From NCBI GenBank assembly GCA_023213395.1, contig CM041465.1, positions 6,572,001-6,636,000 of the forward strand: 64,000 nt of DNA, given 5' to 3'. Positions 1 to 11,244 of this stretch are shown piece after piece. Source of the DNA: Cycas panzhihuaensis (taxonomy: Eukaryota > Cycadophyta). A program made the position numbers and the translations under genes. The notes beneath the pieces are model-generated. The model was not told where the DNA came from. It worked only from the letters and a program-made list of their open reading frames with translations, and ran no database searches. How positions within the stretch are numbered: position 1 is the stretch's first letter; each line of letters starts with the position of its first letter.

Positions 1-1
1 T

Positions 2-834
2 CACTACTTCTTGGGCATTCCAATCAAGTAGATGGACGATCGAATCGTGTTGTTGCAATCGCAGTACGTGAAGAACCTACTAGAAAAACTTGGAATGCAG
101 AATTGTAAACTAGTTGTAACGCCATGCATTAAAGGTGCAAGATTGCAGAAGGATATGGCCAAACCCTCTATGGATGGAATGAAGTATCGCTAGTTGGTAG
201 GGAGTCTAATCTACTTGACTCGTACCATACCAAATATTGCCTTTGTTGTTGGATTGGTTTCCCGCTATATACAGAATCCTCAGGAGTCGCATTTGGTTGT
301 CATGAAGCAGATTTTGAAGTATCTAAAAGGGACAATCAATCTTGGTCTCGAATACCATCACGGTGAAGAGATAAGGTTGCATGGCTACACTGATGTTGAT
401 TGGGGAAGAGACTCTAACGATCAGAAGTCCACTGCTAGATACATCTTTGGTGTTAGTAATGGATTTATTTCATGGCAGTCGAAGAAGCAACAAATAGTGG
501 CGCTATCTTCTACAAAGGTTGAATATCAAAGACTCAATGTTGGTGCGAAGGAGGATGTATGGTTACAAGGTCTCTTAGAGTTTATTGGAGTTTCAAATGG
601 ACATCCAATTATTTTTATCGATAATCAAAGTACCATTCACTTGTCAAAGAATCCAAAGTTTCATATGCGTACGAAGCATATTGAGATTCAACACCACTAC
701 ATCCATGAACAAACCAAATTAAGGAAGCTGCAGGTCAACTATTGTCCGAGTGAATACCAACATGTAGACTGTCTTTACCAAACCGCTTACTGAAGATCCA
801 TTCACAAAGATGCATACTGGATTAAGACTCACTG
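2..834 (+). pseudogene. copia pol, end of reverse transcriptase and RNase H
   Basis: Encodes the C-terminal end of a copia polyprotein. The frame starting at base 2 carries the HYFLGI block, the GSLIYLTRT block with RPNI-like motif, then RNase H with TDVDWG (first Asp), an STKVEY block and IDNQST (Asp). In the family the middle block is STEVEY, so the catalytic Glu is replaced by Lys here; element D keeps the Glu. Stops occur near 32 (TAG) and 191 (TAG), and the last residues (FTKP motif) are shifted out of frame near 770. No functional enzyme can be made. The terminal TKHIEIQHHYI block is typical of the tRNA-Met-primed, Tnt1-like copia group. Lineage name is inference; the copia assignment is firm. 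Confidence 0.9.
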
Positions 835-944
835 ATGTTATCTTTGAGGAGGGATGTATCAACAAGGATAAAGAAGCAACAGGATAGTCCCAGCCTTCAT
901 GATAACACAACTGCTACAGGTTGCAAGTTCCCCACATTCACATT

Positions 945-953
945 AAGGGGGGA
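945..953 (+). other. polypurine tract of element A
   Basis: AAGGGGGGA lies immediately upstream of the LTR start TGTTAATG, the expected position of the plus-strand primer. Element D has AAGGGAGGA at the same place. Confidence 0.85.
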
Positions 954-1300
954 TGTTAATGTGGCAGTTGTTTGTTAAGCCACCAGTTAATGTTAATGTG
1001 GTTTAACTAATCATGATTATCGAAATGGTGTGAAATATTCGAAGGGTCACAACCCTTGTCGGGTGACACCTCTTGGTAGGATGTAAAATCCTAAAGCCCT
1101 CGTGTATTCAATCAATTCAAGGAAGTGTAATCAATGTGATCCAAAGGATCTTTTATGGTGAGTTTTTTCTTGAAAGAGTTTCCCATGTAAATCCTGTGTA
1201 CTGTGCATCTGTATTCTGTGTGTATCTTTGTTTGCTTGTTATGTATGGTTAAAGATTCTGCGAATAGGAACATATATATATGAATTCATGTTCCCTAACA
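954..1300 (+). repeat. 3' LTR of copia element A
   Basis: Runs from TGTTAATGTGGC to CCCTAACA, 347 bp, and aligns over its length with both 355-bp LTRs of element D. Shared landmarks are a GGGTCACAACCC block, GGTGACACCTCTTGG, and the end TTCATGTTCC. The TATA-like TATAAAA of D is changed to TGTAAAA here. Downstream bases 1301-1305 (CCTTT) would be one copy of the target duplication. Confidence 0.9.
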
Positions 1301-1926
1301 CCTTTGGTTCTACATTTGATGAACCATATGTGTTGCCTTTCCTTTAGTTGGTTTTGCATGAAATTTTTCATCATCTGCATCAAGTCTTCTCTCAGAGCCT
1401 CAATAGAAGATTCATCCTTGGTTTCGGCTTCCATCAATTTATCTTGGTGCCAAGCCTCTGCTTTCTCTTCGATCTCGAGACTCATCGCGCGATCCACTGC
1501 CTCTTGGTACGATAAAGGGGGAACCACTTGAAGTTTTCTCTGATATCTTGGAAGTAACCCTTCTAGCGACCACCTTTTTCTCAATCCATCAGTTACTTCA
1601 CTTTCTATTTTCTTGATTAAACTTTTCAATTTTGTATTATAACTTCTTACTGTTTCCTTTGTCTTTTGTTTGAGATTATATATCTGGTCCACCACTTCGT
1701 TGTCGTCTCATAACAATCTAAATTCTTTTTCAAAAGATTCTCGCAAGTCAGCCCATTTCTTAAAATGTCCTTTGTTGAATTCTTTAAACTAGTCATTTGC
1801 AACATCCTGTAACATTATAATGTTACCATGTCTGGTCAGATCTTCCTTCGCTTTCCCATTAAATATCGGTAGTTTCTGCTTTGCGCCCCCTTTGGATGAT
1901 GTTGCCATTGTGGATAATGTCGCCAT
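1301..1926 (-). pseudogene. Ty3/gypsy gag, N-terminal part
   Basis: Capsid/nucleocapsid precursor fragment of a gypsy element. The likely start is the ATG at 1926, giving a short Ser/Thr-rich N-terminus followed by KLPIFNGKAKEDL, the usual start of the plant retrotransposon gag domain (an lP.F.G....D pattern). Then comes a WADLRESFEKEF block and a basic helical stretch containing VRSYNTKLKSLI, typical of the gag core. Two in-frame stops interrupt it (after VAND near 1793 and before DDNEVV near 1710). The C-terminal half, including any zinc knuckle, is lost at the junction with element A. An alternative view, a domesticated gag-like gene, is unlikely because of the stops. Confidence 0.75.
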
Positions 1927-2610
1927 TGTGGATACTGGTAATTCTGATGGTTTAGCCGAAGATCTTGCATACTTTAATTACTGCAGCCTTCATTGTTTAA
2001 AATCATTCGTGTGCTTCTTTTTCCTCCATTCGTAGTACTTTCCAAACAAGGCCCTTTTTTGTTTAGGGCTAGTGTGTTCTTGTTCACCAACTAATGACTG
2101 CTCCTGTTCTTGTAGACTTAGCTATGCAAATGCTTCCTCAACTTCTTTTAAGTCTGGATTGGGTCCATTTTGTTGCTTCTAAGCTTGCCATACTTGTTGT
2201 CCCCATTCTATTATTGACCAATCAATTTGTGTTAACGCTCTTGACACTTGTTGCCTTAGTGCACATATTCAATTAAATCTCCTTACTTGCGATTGTTGGT
2301 TGGTTTTGCTTATAGTCTCGTGCTTAAACATGTATGTTGGTTGTTTAGAATCGTGCATCAGAACGGAAATACTCTACAATATTAGCAAGCATTATTGGTT
2401 CTTGGATGATGATATCATCGAAGTACTACTCGATGATGCCTTTTTGTAACAGGAAAGGTTCCAATTCAATAATGATCCTAATATCTTCTTTCGAAAATTA
2501 GACAAGTGTTAACTCCCCCAATGCTGTTTGATTTCCGTAACAATTGTGAATCATCATCTACATCTAACTTGTTCTCAGTACCTTAGTTTATCCATCTTGT
2601 CTCGTTCCTA
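1927..2610 (-). other. leader of gypsy element M, no gene seen
   Basis: Between the primer site and the gag start. It contains a short duplication (GCCATTGTGGATA twice near 1907-1935) and otherwise AT-rich sequence. I see no convincing reading frame on either strand. Confidence 0.5.
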
Positions 2611-2627
2611 GGTCGGCAACGGCACCA
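2611..2627 (-). other. primer-binding site of element M (tRNA-Asp type)
   Basis: On the minus strand the bases read TGGTGCCGTTGCCGACC, two bases inside the LTR end. This is close to the TGGCGCCGTTGCCGGGG site, complementary to tRNA-Asp, used by several plant gypsy groups. All other primer sites in the window are tRNA-Met type. Confidence 0.75.
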
Positions 2628-2629
2628 GA

Positions 2630-2981
2630 TGTTAATTATCACCTATGGGTTCATACTAGGAAGAGAGTAGATGGTACAACACAATCAATTGCATCATCAC
2701 AAGAATATCATATGAACAAAACTCAACTCAAGAATATAATTACAAAATATACAGAATGCAAAGTACTTTATTACATCAAAATTTGGTTATACACAAGGAG
2801 TAGGATATGATCATCCCATACAAGTCTGGTACCATCCACCAAGATCACGATGCGCAACATCACACACCTTTCATCTATTTTCATTACATACATATACTCT
2901 TGGAATCATCGTTCGTCGCTTGGTAACTACTTCTAACTTCTTGACCTAACTAATTTCCCTTTGTTAACACAACACCCAACA
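2630..2981 (-). repeat. 5' LTR of gypsy element M
   Basis: The edge next to the primer site is clear (TGTTAATTATCACC on the plus strand). The outer edge is placed at CCCAACA 2981, giving 352 bp; an alternative is CCCAACA at 3013. No second copy is in the window to decide. Confidence 0.6.
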
Positions 2982-3436
2982 TTTACCCATTATTAACAAA
3001 ATGGGTCCCAACACTCATCTTATCATAGTCAGCCCGAATTTGTCCAAGCATATTCTGCATCAACTGAAATTGATCACCCATGTCTTCCCCTCTTTAAGAT
3101 GTCCCTTCTCCAAGGTCTTGGCAGAACAATGTCTGTTGAGGAAAGTGTGTATGGAATGATGCCTCACAAGGCTTTGTTGTCGTTGCCTCTAGTCATTAGG
3201 AAGATTTCCCCTTCCTCTTGCACTTGTGGCCTCTTCAGCTTCTTTTTAGCCTTCCATTTTTCCCTGTGGTGTGATGGCATAGGTGTTGCTTAGTGGAACC
3301 CTCTCGCAATCTACCTCATGCATGCTACCACTTGTCCCCTTGTCTTGACTTATGCAACATTATGTGGGAATACATGCACCAATTGTTGTAGTATAAGGCA
3401 TTTTGTTGGATTTCCACATTAGGTGGTTGTTATGGT
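2982..3436. other. flank between elements M and N, no gene seen
   Basis: About 450 bp with no supported gene. The minus strand near 3020-3085 reads a short helical stretch (QFQLMQNMLGQIRADYDKM) that resembles the coiled start of a retrotransposon gag, and 3150-3260 is Lys-rich on the same strand. These may be remnants of the element into which M inserted. Evidence is weak. Confidence 0.35.
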
Positions 3437-3661
3437 TGTTATGACCCTACTTAATTAATCCAAGTATTATCAAAAGGTGCTTTTAGGTAGTTACACCCAT
3501 TCGCCAAAAGACATTATATCATGCATATAAATATGTAGCCATTGTAAACATTCAACATCATTCACTCTTATCAATCAAACATTTTGGTTTCAACCATTGC
3601 ATTCTTAAATCATCTTTGTGATCTCCTATGTTTGTCAAGTTATGAACTAAGATTCGTAACA
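3437..3661 (+). repeat. 5' LTR of element N
   Basis: TGTTATGACCCT to CGTAACA, 225 bp. It contains the TATA-like TATAAATA at 3526-3533 and aligns throughout with 6089-6311. Confidence 0.85.
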
Positions 3662-3663
3662 AG

Positions 3664-3675
3664 TGGTATCATAGC
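3664..3675 (+). other. primer-binding site of element N
   Basis: TGGTATCATAGC, two bases after the LTR. It differs by one base from the initiator tRNA-Met complement TGGTATCAGAGC. Confidence 0.75.
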
Positions 3676-4644
3676 TTGTGTTCGGGCATCTGTAAGGCAA
3701 GATAAAATCTAATACGTTGAGGAATTTTTAGGCGTCGCCTTGCAATTTGTATATATCAGAGTTCCATGAAATTATGGGTCTGTTGGAATGGGTGTTGTAT
3801 TGTGCCTAGTCATGTATTATCTCCATTTGAAACCATCCTCTCACTAACTCATGCAGAGCCATTCGTGCTTTCCCTATTTATTGCCCAATCCTGCGAAATA
3901 ACAATAGAAGGTGCATAACTGTTAGACAGGCATTGCTTAGCATGTTACATACAAGCAAACATCTCTATCTCTGTGTAGGGATTGCACAAAGAAGCAAGCA
4001 AGTAGGCATTACAACTGTGTCGTGGGCATGATATTCACATTGTCGCGTGCCGTGGGCATCCCCTGGGCATAATAGCAGCTGGACAATCTCAAGAGAAGCA
4101 TCAACCAGTAAACATAGGGTGCGAGTCCATTTAGTCAAACGACATATCAAGCTGAGGCGATCAAGGCTTGTGCTTAGGCATATTAAGAGAAGCGTCGACC
4201 GGTATACCCATACGAGTGTCAACGCAATCCTTCTAACCATAACGTAACATATCCTCACGAAACAAATATAACATACCTGCAAGGGTTACTATTAGTCAAT
4301 GGACATCAACATAAAGAATATTCATACGACATTATATATTTGTATGAAAGCATATGTAGAGGTCATACTCAGCCGACATTATATACTTTGCTTGCCTAAT
4401 CTCCAAGGAAATAAGTTACGCATTAGTATTTATATCACTACAATAAATTGTGAAACAAAAATAGATATCAAGCTATGATTGCCAGTTTAAATCAGATGGC
4501 CTTAGGCGCAATACTAAGGGCATAATTTATACTCAAGTTTGAGTGCATTCCAACTATATCTCATCGATAAAGAGTGTTAGAAAGATTAGTACCAATGTTG
4601 CGCCAAGGCAACATTTTTTACAGAGCTGACATATACCAAGGCAA

Positions 4645-4679
<35 letters not shown>

Positions 4680-4780
4680 ATATATATATATATATAGGTC
4701 ACAATACTTTAATTGGCAAATCAACATTTTTATTTGATCTACATTGTGCAAACAAGAACTATAGAGAAATATAGCATGTC
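3676..4780 (+). other. leader of element N, no gene recognised
   Basis: About 1.1 kb between the primer site and recognisable gag. Short open frames exist on both strands but none resembles a known family. It may hold degraded gag N-terminal sequence. Confidence 0.4.
4645..4696 (+). repeat. ATCT/TA microsatellite
   Basis: About eight copies of ATCT followed by about nine TA dinucleotides, inside the internal region of element N. Confidence 0.95.
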
Positions 4781-6059
4781 ATTCACAAAATTGAGTTTAG
4801 TAGTAGAAAACATCCCAACTAATAGGCTCATTCAATTATACATTGATGGCCCAATAATGGAAATTCAACCTAATGTGAGAACCCAATAACCTATTGATCT
4901 TAATAAAGTAATACAACTGGCAGGAATACATGAAGATAAGGTTAATGTATTATGCAAGATAGAGACAAGCCCCAATATTCCTGTGTTTGCCTGGCTTAGT
5001 CCATTACCAATTGTCCACCCTAGGCTACTACCAGTTAGTTCTAATAGACTCGCCAAACCAACCATTCAAAGGACAAGAATAAAATAAGAAAAGTTAAGAA
5101 AAAAGGATCTATGCTTTACATGTGAAGAAAAGTGGGTATTTGGGTATAAATGCCAAAAGAACTAGCTATATACAATAAAATTATTGCTTGTAGAAGATGA
5201 GAAACTAGGCTCAGAAAACAACTAGGAAGATTGTCACAATTATGAATCTCACGGGAATTATTATAATCTCGAGGTTGACACACCAAAAAAGTCATTTTCA
5301 ACTATGAGCAACTTCACTCAACCAAATACATTAAAACTACAAGGATTTATCAAAAAGCAAATTGTTACAATCTTGGTGGATCCAGGTAGCACTCATAATT
5401 TTACTAATAGAAAATGTGCTTAACAACTAAGATTATTTCCATCAAGCACTTTTCATTTTCAAGTAAATGTTGGAGGAAGATGGGTTTTATTAGGGCAAGG
5501 TGTGATGAAAAATCTTAATCTCATGGTGGGTGATGTTATCATTACAGAAAATTTTTACGTCCTTGATGTGAGAGGTGTAGATGTTGTTTTAGGCAGTCAA
5601 TGGCTTAGAACACTTGGAACATTTGAAATGAATTTAGACAAGTTATTCATGAAATTCAAGGAGGAAGGAAGGACTATCATGTTTTCAGGAAAAACACCAA
5701 GAAATACCCAAGTAATATCATGTACACATATAAAGAAGGTAACTAGAAACATAAGCAATTTATAGTGGCCCAACTTTTCACATTTCAAGCAGAGCTGATA
5801 CTGACAACTAAAGAGGATGAAGTATATGAGACCTCCCAAAAACACAAGGAAATCTTTCAAGATCTTCTAGTAGAATCATCTTCTGATAAAAGCTTGGAAT
5901 ATCTTATTAATCTTATAATTGGCACAAACCCAACGATTATTCAGCCATATAAGGAGACACACCACTATTGGGATAAAATTTTGACACAATGTCACACAAC
6001 AAAGAATTACAACATTCTTATAAGGGACAACGATCAATCATTATTTTCAACTATGTTTT
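4781..6059 (+). pseudogene. Ty3/gypsy gag end, zinc knuckle and retropepsin
   Basis: Polyprotein remnant. At 4860-5090 there is a gag C-terminal helical region. Near 5107-5150 a zinc knuckle reads CFTCEEKWVFGYKC, where the usual His before the last Cys is Tyr. At 5340-5760 lies a retropepsin of the plant gypsy type (RVP_2). Its active site reads LVDPGSTHNF near 5375 (family form D-S-G, so Ser is Pro here), followed by GVDVVLGSQWLRTLG, the conserved second half. A stop follows KCA near 5422. The tail 5765-6059 resembles the linker before reverse transcriptase (a P-T-I-I-Q-P-Y-K block) and then ends. No polymerase domain follows, so pol has been deleted. Confidence 0.8.
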
Positions 6060-6088
6060 GAGAATGAAGCATTTCAAGAAGGGGGTCT

Positions 6089-6311
6089 TGTTATGACCCT
6101 AATTAATTAATCCAATTATTATCAAAAGGTGCTTTTGATCAATTACACCCATTCGCCAAAGCACATTATATCATGCATATAAATATGTAGCCATTGTAAA
6201 CATTCAACATCATGCATTCTTATCAATCAAACATTTTGGTTTTGACCATTGAATTCTTAAACCGTCTTCATGATCTTGTGTTTGTTAAGTCACGAACTAA
6301 GGTTTGTAACA
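6089..6311 (+). repeat. 3' LTR of element N
   Basis: TGTTATGACCCT to TGTAACA, 223 bp, aligned with 3437-3661 with scattered substitutions. It is preceded by the tract AAGAAGGGGG at 6076-6085, three bases before the LTR. Confidence 0.85.
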
Positions 6312-7875
6312 ATGGCTATGCCACTAGACATTGTTAAATAGTATATTGATCAACAAGGGTGGGTGTTGGAAGATTTTGTTGCCCTCCCTCCATTCTTACA
6401 ATTATTGGTTGATCAAAATGGTCATGTATTTGCTTTAATTGAGTGTTTCACCCCATAATACTCATTGTAGCACTAAAATCGTACCTGTTAAGTAGTAGGT
6501 AAATTTCCTTTTACCTAATATTTTTGTTATCACATACTTTGGCTACCTAATTTAGTTGTCCATCCATCATAATCTCAATTTTTAGCCTACCTGAGAATAA
6601 TGGTGTGTTAGGTGCATAGATTTCTCAAGAAATAACAACACAATCTATGTCTAGTTTGCTCCTTGACTTTTAGTAAATGAGTCAAATCTCCATGCCATTT
6701 TTGTTGGGATCACCACTCTATCACTACTTTGGGCCACTAGCCCTTTAATTTCTTTTATTACAACACAATGGTAATAATTGGATGAACTCACTCCAACCAA
6801 CCCTGATTACTATAGTTTTCAAATAATACGTTTCAATTTAATTTAATTGGAGCAAAATTTCGGCATTGACATACCAAAAACAATCAAACCCAAATTTTTG
6901 AAATATTTAGCTTTGAGATTTGTCAAATATGTTTCCTAAATGTCAAGCAGCACACTTGCCAATGCTAAAAAATTAGAATGTTGGAATTCTACCTGCAAGA
7001 ATGTTGTGCTTTTTGTTGGAATGCTTGGGAATGCTAGAATGCTTATGAGCATTGTCTCTAGAATGCTTAGAATGCTATGGGAATACTACAAATGCTAGAA
7101 CACATGTAATTGTTGTATTTGAAATGTTTGGAACACTACTGGCTATACTAGGCATTCCTTGGAATACTGTGTTACTGAATACTGCTAAAATCATTTCAAT
7201 GTTGATGAAATCATTTAGACACCTTCTTGGAAAATAGAACATCATAAAGAAATGCTAGGTATGTGTTCTTGTGTGAACTAGAGCTAGATTCTACTCGAAA
7301 TTAAGTGCAATCTTACTAGAGACTCAAACCCTAGGCATGCCTCATGTTCTCCCTTGTCCTCGAGATGTTGATATGCCAAAAAAAAAGAAAAAAACTCAGT
7401 TTTGCCCTTTTATATTCCATCACTTATTTCCCTCTTTCAAGCCATTCCTTCAAGTCATTCTTAGAGTATTATGGTTTGAATTTTTTTCAAAAGCAGTGGT
7501 GCTTAATGTTTAAAATAATTGGTCTTTCTTGCATACCATTCGAAAGCAATGTCTTAGCCCGCTGAAATACCTTCTCTTGCCATTCAGAATAGTGAGTATG
7601 GTTATTGTAACAAAGTTTCTAGAATCATGGCTTTTAATACTAGAATGGTGGCCTGAATGGATTCCAATAAGTTCTTGCTAATTGCTATTGAGATCTTCTA
7701 TCAAGGTGACTTATCAATACTCAGTTCATCATTTATTTGTTAGGTTGAGCTATTGTTGATTTTTGTGTTCTTTTATCTTTCTTGTATTTTCTATTTATAT
7801 ATCAAGGTAACTTGATTCCAAGACAAAGTTTCTTGTCCTCAACACATATTGGTATTGATGCGTACCTTGTCAACC
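6312..7875. other. old intergenic DNA, no gene seen
   Basis: AT-rich sequence with no supported gene on either strand. Around 6975-7220 the words GAATGCT and GGAATACT recur, suggesting a decayed short-period repeat. Confidence 0.5.
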
Positions 7876-8213
7876 CATAATAGTACACCTGATGTTTGGT
7901 TGTGTTGGGAAAATCCCCCTACTTCTAGTTGTAATAGCTTTTTAGTCTACTACCATTGACTATCTTCGGAAACAATTGGCCTACTAACTCTCTCAACTAG
8001 ATAGTGTCATTCTTATGAACCGCTTCAATCATAAAGGGTCCTTTCCAATGCATTTGAAACTCTCCCTAATGTGTTTGGGAATAGAACCAACGCCAGTTGT
8101 GGACTAGCACACTAGCTATCCCAAGGCTGCCTATTTTCTCTAATGCCACGTCTTAGTGTTAATTTGGCTTTAGTTGGCCCTTCTTAACATTGGCTTGATG
8201 TCTTGTTGTCTCA
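7876..8213 (-). pseudogene. Ty3/gypsy integrase C-terminal remnant (GPF region)
   Basis: On the minus strand a single frame reads HETTRHQANV, then EFQMHWKGPFMIEAV, and finally LFPKIVNGSRLKSYY. This is the usual order at the end of plant gypsy integrase: a basic linker, the W-x-GP-[YF] module and an N-G-x-x-L-K-x-Y-Y ending. Four stops interrupt it (two after KPN, one before GEF, one before LREL). The catalytic core and the rest of the element are not visible upstream (to the right). Function is lost. Confidence 0.65.
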
Positions 8214-8457
8214 TGCCCTACAAGTTAGGGTTTCTAGGCTACCATGCAATACTAGTCCACAAGAAATGCAACATTCATCCTCAATATCCATACACAATAT
8301 GCCATATAAATCATTAATTCATTAAATGATGATTGGAATCATGTGTATGACTGACTACCTTGCTTAAGGTAGGGGCCGACGTAGAGTGGAAACTAGGTCA
8401 TCTTATTTAGCTAAAATAACTCCTAACCCACCAAAAAATAAGAAGCTAGTGGATAGA

Positions 8458-8580
8458 TGTTTATTTTGCTTGGAATTTGGATATTGCAAATCAAAGTGTC
8501 CTTATGAGAAGATGAGTGATAATAGCACCCATGTGTGCAAAAAATGTGGTCTATGAAACCGCCCCATAGAAAATTGCCCC
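8458..8580 (+). pseudogene. CCHC zinc-knuckle remnant
   Basis: The plus strand reads two Cys clusters in one frame: CLFCLEFGYCKSKCP and, 20 residues later, CKKCG with a downstream NCP. They look like paired nucleic-acid-binding knuckles of a retroelement gag or LINE ORF1. One stop lies between GL and NR, and the His residues are not preserved. No neighbouring domain is recognisable, so the parent element is unknown. Confidence 0.4.
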
Positions 8581-9165
8581 CTCTTTCCCCAATTTTGGGC
8601 CCCCTATCTTCAATCTAGGAACATCAAGTATGTTTTCTCTCTCACTCATTAGATATGCATCAACTACTTGCCATTTGACTTACACCGCATTTAATTCCAT
8701 GCATCTATTTGTCATTTGCCCTACACTACATTTTGACTAAGCATTTGCCTAGTTTACCTGCACATATTGCATCTCTCCCCACCTCCCCCCCTAGTCGATG
8801 ATGAAATGGGATCTATCCCCTATAACAATTCATGTTAAGGAGGTACAGCTTTGCAGACCGAGTCAACATACATCATAGTCACTGTGTTAAATTTCTTCCA
8901 TTGTGACTTTTCTTTATCTTGTTTCGCATTCTCTTTTGGCTCCTTTGAGTGACCACCTTGAGTTGACACAAACCTATACTCCTATGAATTAACTTACATA
9001 GATTCAACACGGGTTAAATTCCTCTTTGAGTTAGCTATCTTGTGACTTAAACACAAGTCAATGCCCCTTTAAGCAAGTTGTTTTGGTCAACCAGTGTTTT
9101 TTATTATTTTCCACTCACATTATGCTTCTTTTGCATTTTTCACCTTAAATTTGGATGCAATTTAT
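8581..9165. other. no gene seen
   Basis: AT-rich sequence left of element B with many stops in all frames and no motif I recognise. Confidence 0.5.
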
Positions 9166-9457
9166 TGGTACAAGTTTAATGGGAAGTTAGCTCCAAATAA
9201 TTTATTAATTATATTAATGTGAAGTTAGATCCAAATAGGCCCTAGCCTATGGCTATAAATAAGGGACCCTAGTCATTTATTATCATCTTTTAAAATATTA
9301 TTTGTCTTAAAGCCATTGTGGCACTATGGTGCCTTAGGAGGATCCCCTTGCTTCGAAGATGGCCACTATTCTAAAAACTCACGATATTTTGTAATTTTGA
9401 ATATTATTCTGTTGTATTTTCTATTAATTATTGTTAATCCAATGTGGGCATTCCATA
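9166..9457 (+). repeat. 5' LTR of element B
   Basis: Begins TGGTACAAG, aligned to TGTTATGAG of the other copy, and ends near TTCCATA. Shared landmarks are AGCTCCAAATAA, CCTATGGCTATAAATAAGG (TATA-like box at 9255-9262), and GGCCACTATT. A degraded tRNA-Met primer site (TAGTGTTAGAGC) follows at 9460-9471. Confidence 0.75.
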
Positions 9458-9851
9458 ACTAGTGTTAGAGCTAGTATTAGAGTGGAGGTTTTCATTATTT
9501 GGAAGTGAAGAGAGCCATGGTCGCCATGTTTTCCATATTGAATTCAAGTGTTGTGTGAGAGGAGACATTACCAAATTGTCTGCCATTGAGAGATTGTTAT
9601 ATGAACCCCCCTCCTCTCTTTTTTTTTTTCAATTTTGTGAATTTTCAAGAGCAAGGTGTACATTTTTTGCTATAACTTCTGATACAGGTGTCAAAATTTG
9701 ATCATGTCTGAACCATTTGAATCCTAGTTCTCAGATCATCAAATTGAGCTATCACATGAGAAATTTTGATAAATATTTGTAACACAATTTGCTATCTAAA
9801 GTTACAAGATCTTGAGGGGACTAATAGTTGGTGTGGATTGAATCATTCAAG
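9458..9851 (+). other. leader of element B
   Basis: Non-coding as far as I can see; contains a T-tract at 9617-9631. Confidence 0.4.
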
Positions 9852-10373
9852 ATGGATAATAACATATAGATTGCCCTAAAAGATCTTGTGGGTTTGGAAA
9901 ACTGCCTTAAAATTTTCATTGCAAAATTAAGGGGATTTCAAATTGGAGAAGAACCAGCACAATTGCATGGACAATATGAGGACATAGGAGTTTGGGAGAA
10001 AGAAGAGCCCCCTTGGCAGGAAGTCCAAATCCAAGAAGAAATAGAAGAACACCATGATTCAAATGATGAATAATTTATGTAGGAACAACATCAACCCATT
10101 AACAAGCAATTGAAAAAGGATCCAATGGAAACAAAAGAATACGAGGAAGATCCCAAGCAATCAAGTGAATTCAACAAAGTATTTGACATGGCTCATAACC
10201 TTATTTTGCACATGTCCATTTCCTTCAACAATTTTATTGTTCCTCTTGAATTTCTACATCCCATTACTTTAAAAATTCCTCCATCCCATGTCCAAAAATA
10301 TCCCATAGCTAAATTTCCCGATCCCCAATTTTATATAAAAGAAATCTCATCACACTTTAGTCCTATCATCTAG
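9852..10373 (+). pseudogene. uncharacterised open frame of element B
   Basis: One frame runs from ATG 9852 to 10373 with three stops (near 9867, 10071 and 10080). The first part is helical and acidic (LKDLVGLENCLKIFIAKLRG, then Glu-rich). The second half is hydrophobic and proline-bearing. Position after the leader suggests the start of gag, but I recognise no conserved gag motif and no zinc knuckle. It could instead be a spacer protein of a non-autonomous family. Product unknown. Confidence 0.4.
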
Positions 10374-11230
10374 GTCCCAATTTCCACCTATATTCATCCC
10401 TTAAGAAATCTTTTTCTACACCTATCCTAGGACCCCTACCAAAACCCCTTTCCCATAAAGAGCGTCTAGCACTAATTCCATATCCATTCCTTATAAAATC
10501 TTTATCTCCTTAGATTGCTCATCACTCCTATAGTATTTGCTTCTCAATTTCTATTACATTTTCCTCTACAAATTACTCTTATTTATCCCTTATTTGTTAC
10601 TTCCTTACTCATCATAAACCCTAGTCTTATGTGTACCCTATATCGAATCAATTTCTAAATTGTGCATACCTCTTAATGTATATTTCCTATGTTCCTACTT
10701 TTTATACATACAAAATGCTTATTGGTCACTTCATCAAATCCCATTTTTTTCTCATTATTCAACCTTTCACACGATATGTTTGGTATCTATGAGCAATACA
10801 TGTTATGCAACCATCATGACTATTTTTATCACCTTATTGCTTATTCTTCAAACATAACTTATTACTTTTCCATAAAACATTCCCAACCACCCACCTCTCT
10901 CCCTCATTTAGTCGAGAAAAATCTTGCTTTCAAGGTCAAAAGATGGTGGATAAAATGTGCAACAAAAAATCAAGTTTTTAGTTAGGTGCCATTAGCATTA
11001 CATAGGTCCCAAGATCATTTTTATATAGGAATGGATACAAAATTCATCCAATGCCAAACACAAACAACCACATGTACAAGTCGCATATTGATTATTTCTA
11101 GAAGATGGCATAAGGGTGGTCTCAATTATTACGACATAGAGGCCTTAGTAGTGGTAGATTGAAGACTTGGTGGAAGGTGGCTTGAAGCGATGTCTCATGC
11201 TATGTTTATACTTTGAGGGCAAAGTATCTT
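10374..11230 (+). other. 3' internal region of element B, no gene seen
   Basis: Pyrimidine-rich (CCT/TTC runs) with no recognisable protein. No polymerase, integrase or envelope motif in any frame. Confidence 0.45.
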
Positions 11231-11242
11231 AAGGAAGGGGAA
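11231..11242 (+). other. polypurine tract of element B
   Basis: AAGGAAGGGGAA just before the LTR start at 11245. Confidence 0.7.
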
Positions 11243-11244
11243 GT

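Larger units (their letters stand above)
1..1300 (+). mobile_element. Ty1/copia retrotransposon A, 3' part
   Basis: The window opens inside the reverse transcriptase of a copia element and runs through RNase H, a polypurine tract and the 3' LTR. It is the same family as element D (17082-23275): protein and LTR align from about 21970 of D onward. The 5' half and 5' LTR lie outside the window, so the target-site duplication cannot be checked. It ends against a minus-strand gypsy gag, so it probably inserted into that older element. Confidence 0.9.
1301..2981 (-). mobile_element. Ty3/gypsy-like element M, 5' part (LTR, primer site, leader, gag)
   Basis: Read on the minus strand this gives LTR (2981-2630), a primer-binding site, about 680 bp of leader and a gag start. 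The rest of the element is cut off at 1300, where copia element A has inserted. Its pol genes and other LTR would lie left of the window. Confidence 0.7.
3437..6311 (+). mobile_element. non-autonomous Ty3/gypsy element N
   Basis: Two similar LTRs (225 and 223 bp) flank an internal region of only 2.4 kb. A tRNA-Met primer site follows the 5' LTR and a GA-rich tract precedes the 3' LTR. The duplication ATGGT (3432-3436) versus ATGGC (6312-6316) matches at 4 of 5 bases. The only coding content is the end of gag, a zinc knuckle, a retropepsin domain and the first residues of the reverse-transcriptase linker. Reverse transcriptase, RNase H and integrase are absent, so it would need enzymes from another element. 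Confidence 0.8.

Noticed and set aside
4649-4696. Recombination hotspot or origin at the ATCT/TA tract
   Set aside because: A plain microsatellite; nothing else supports a special role.
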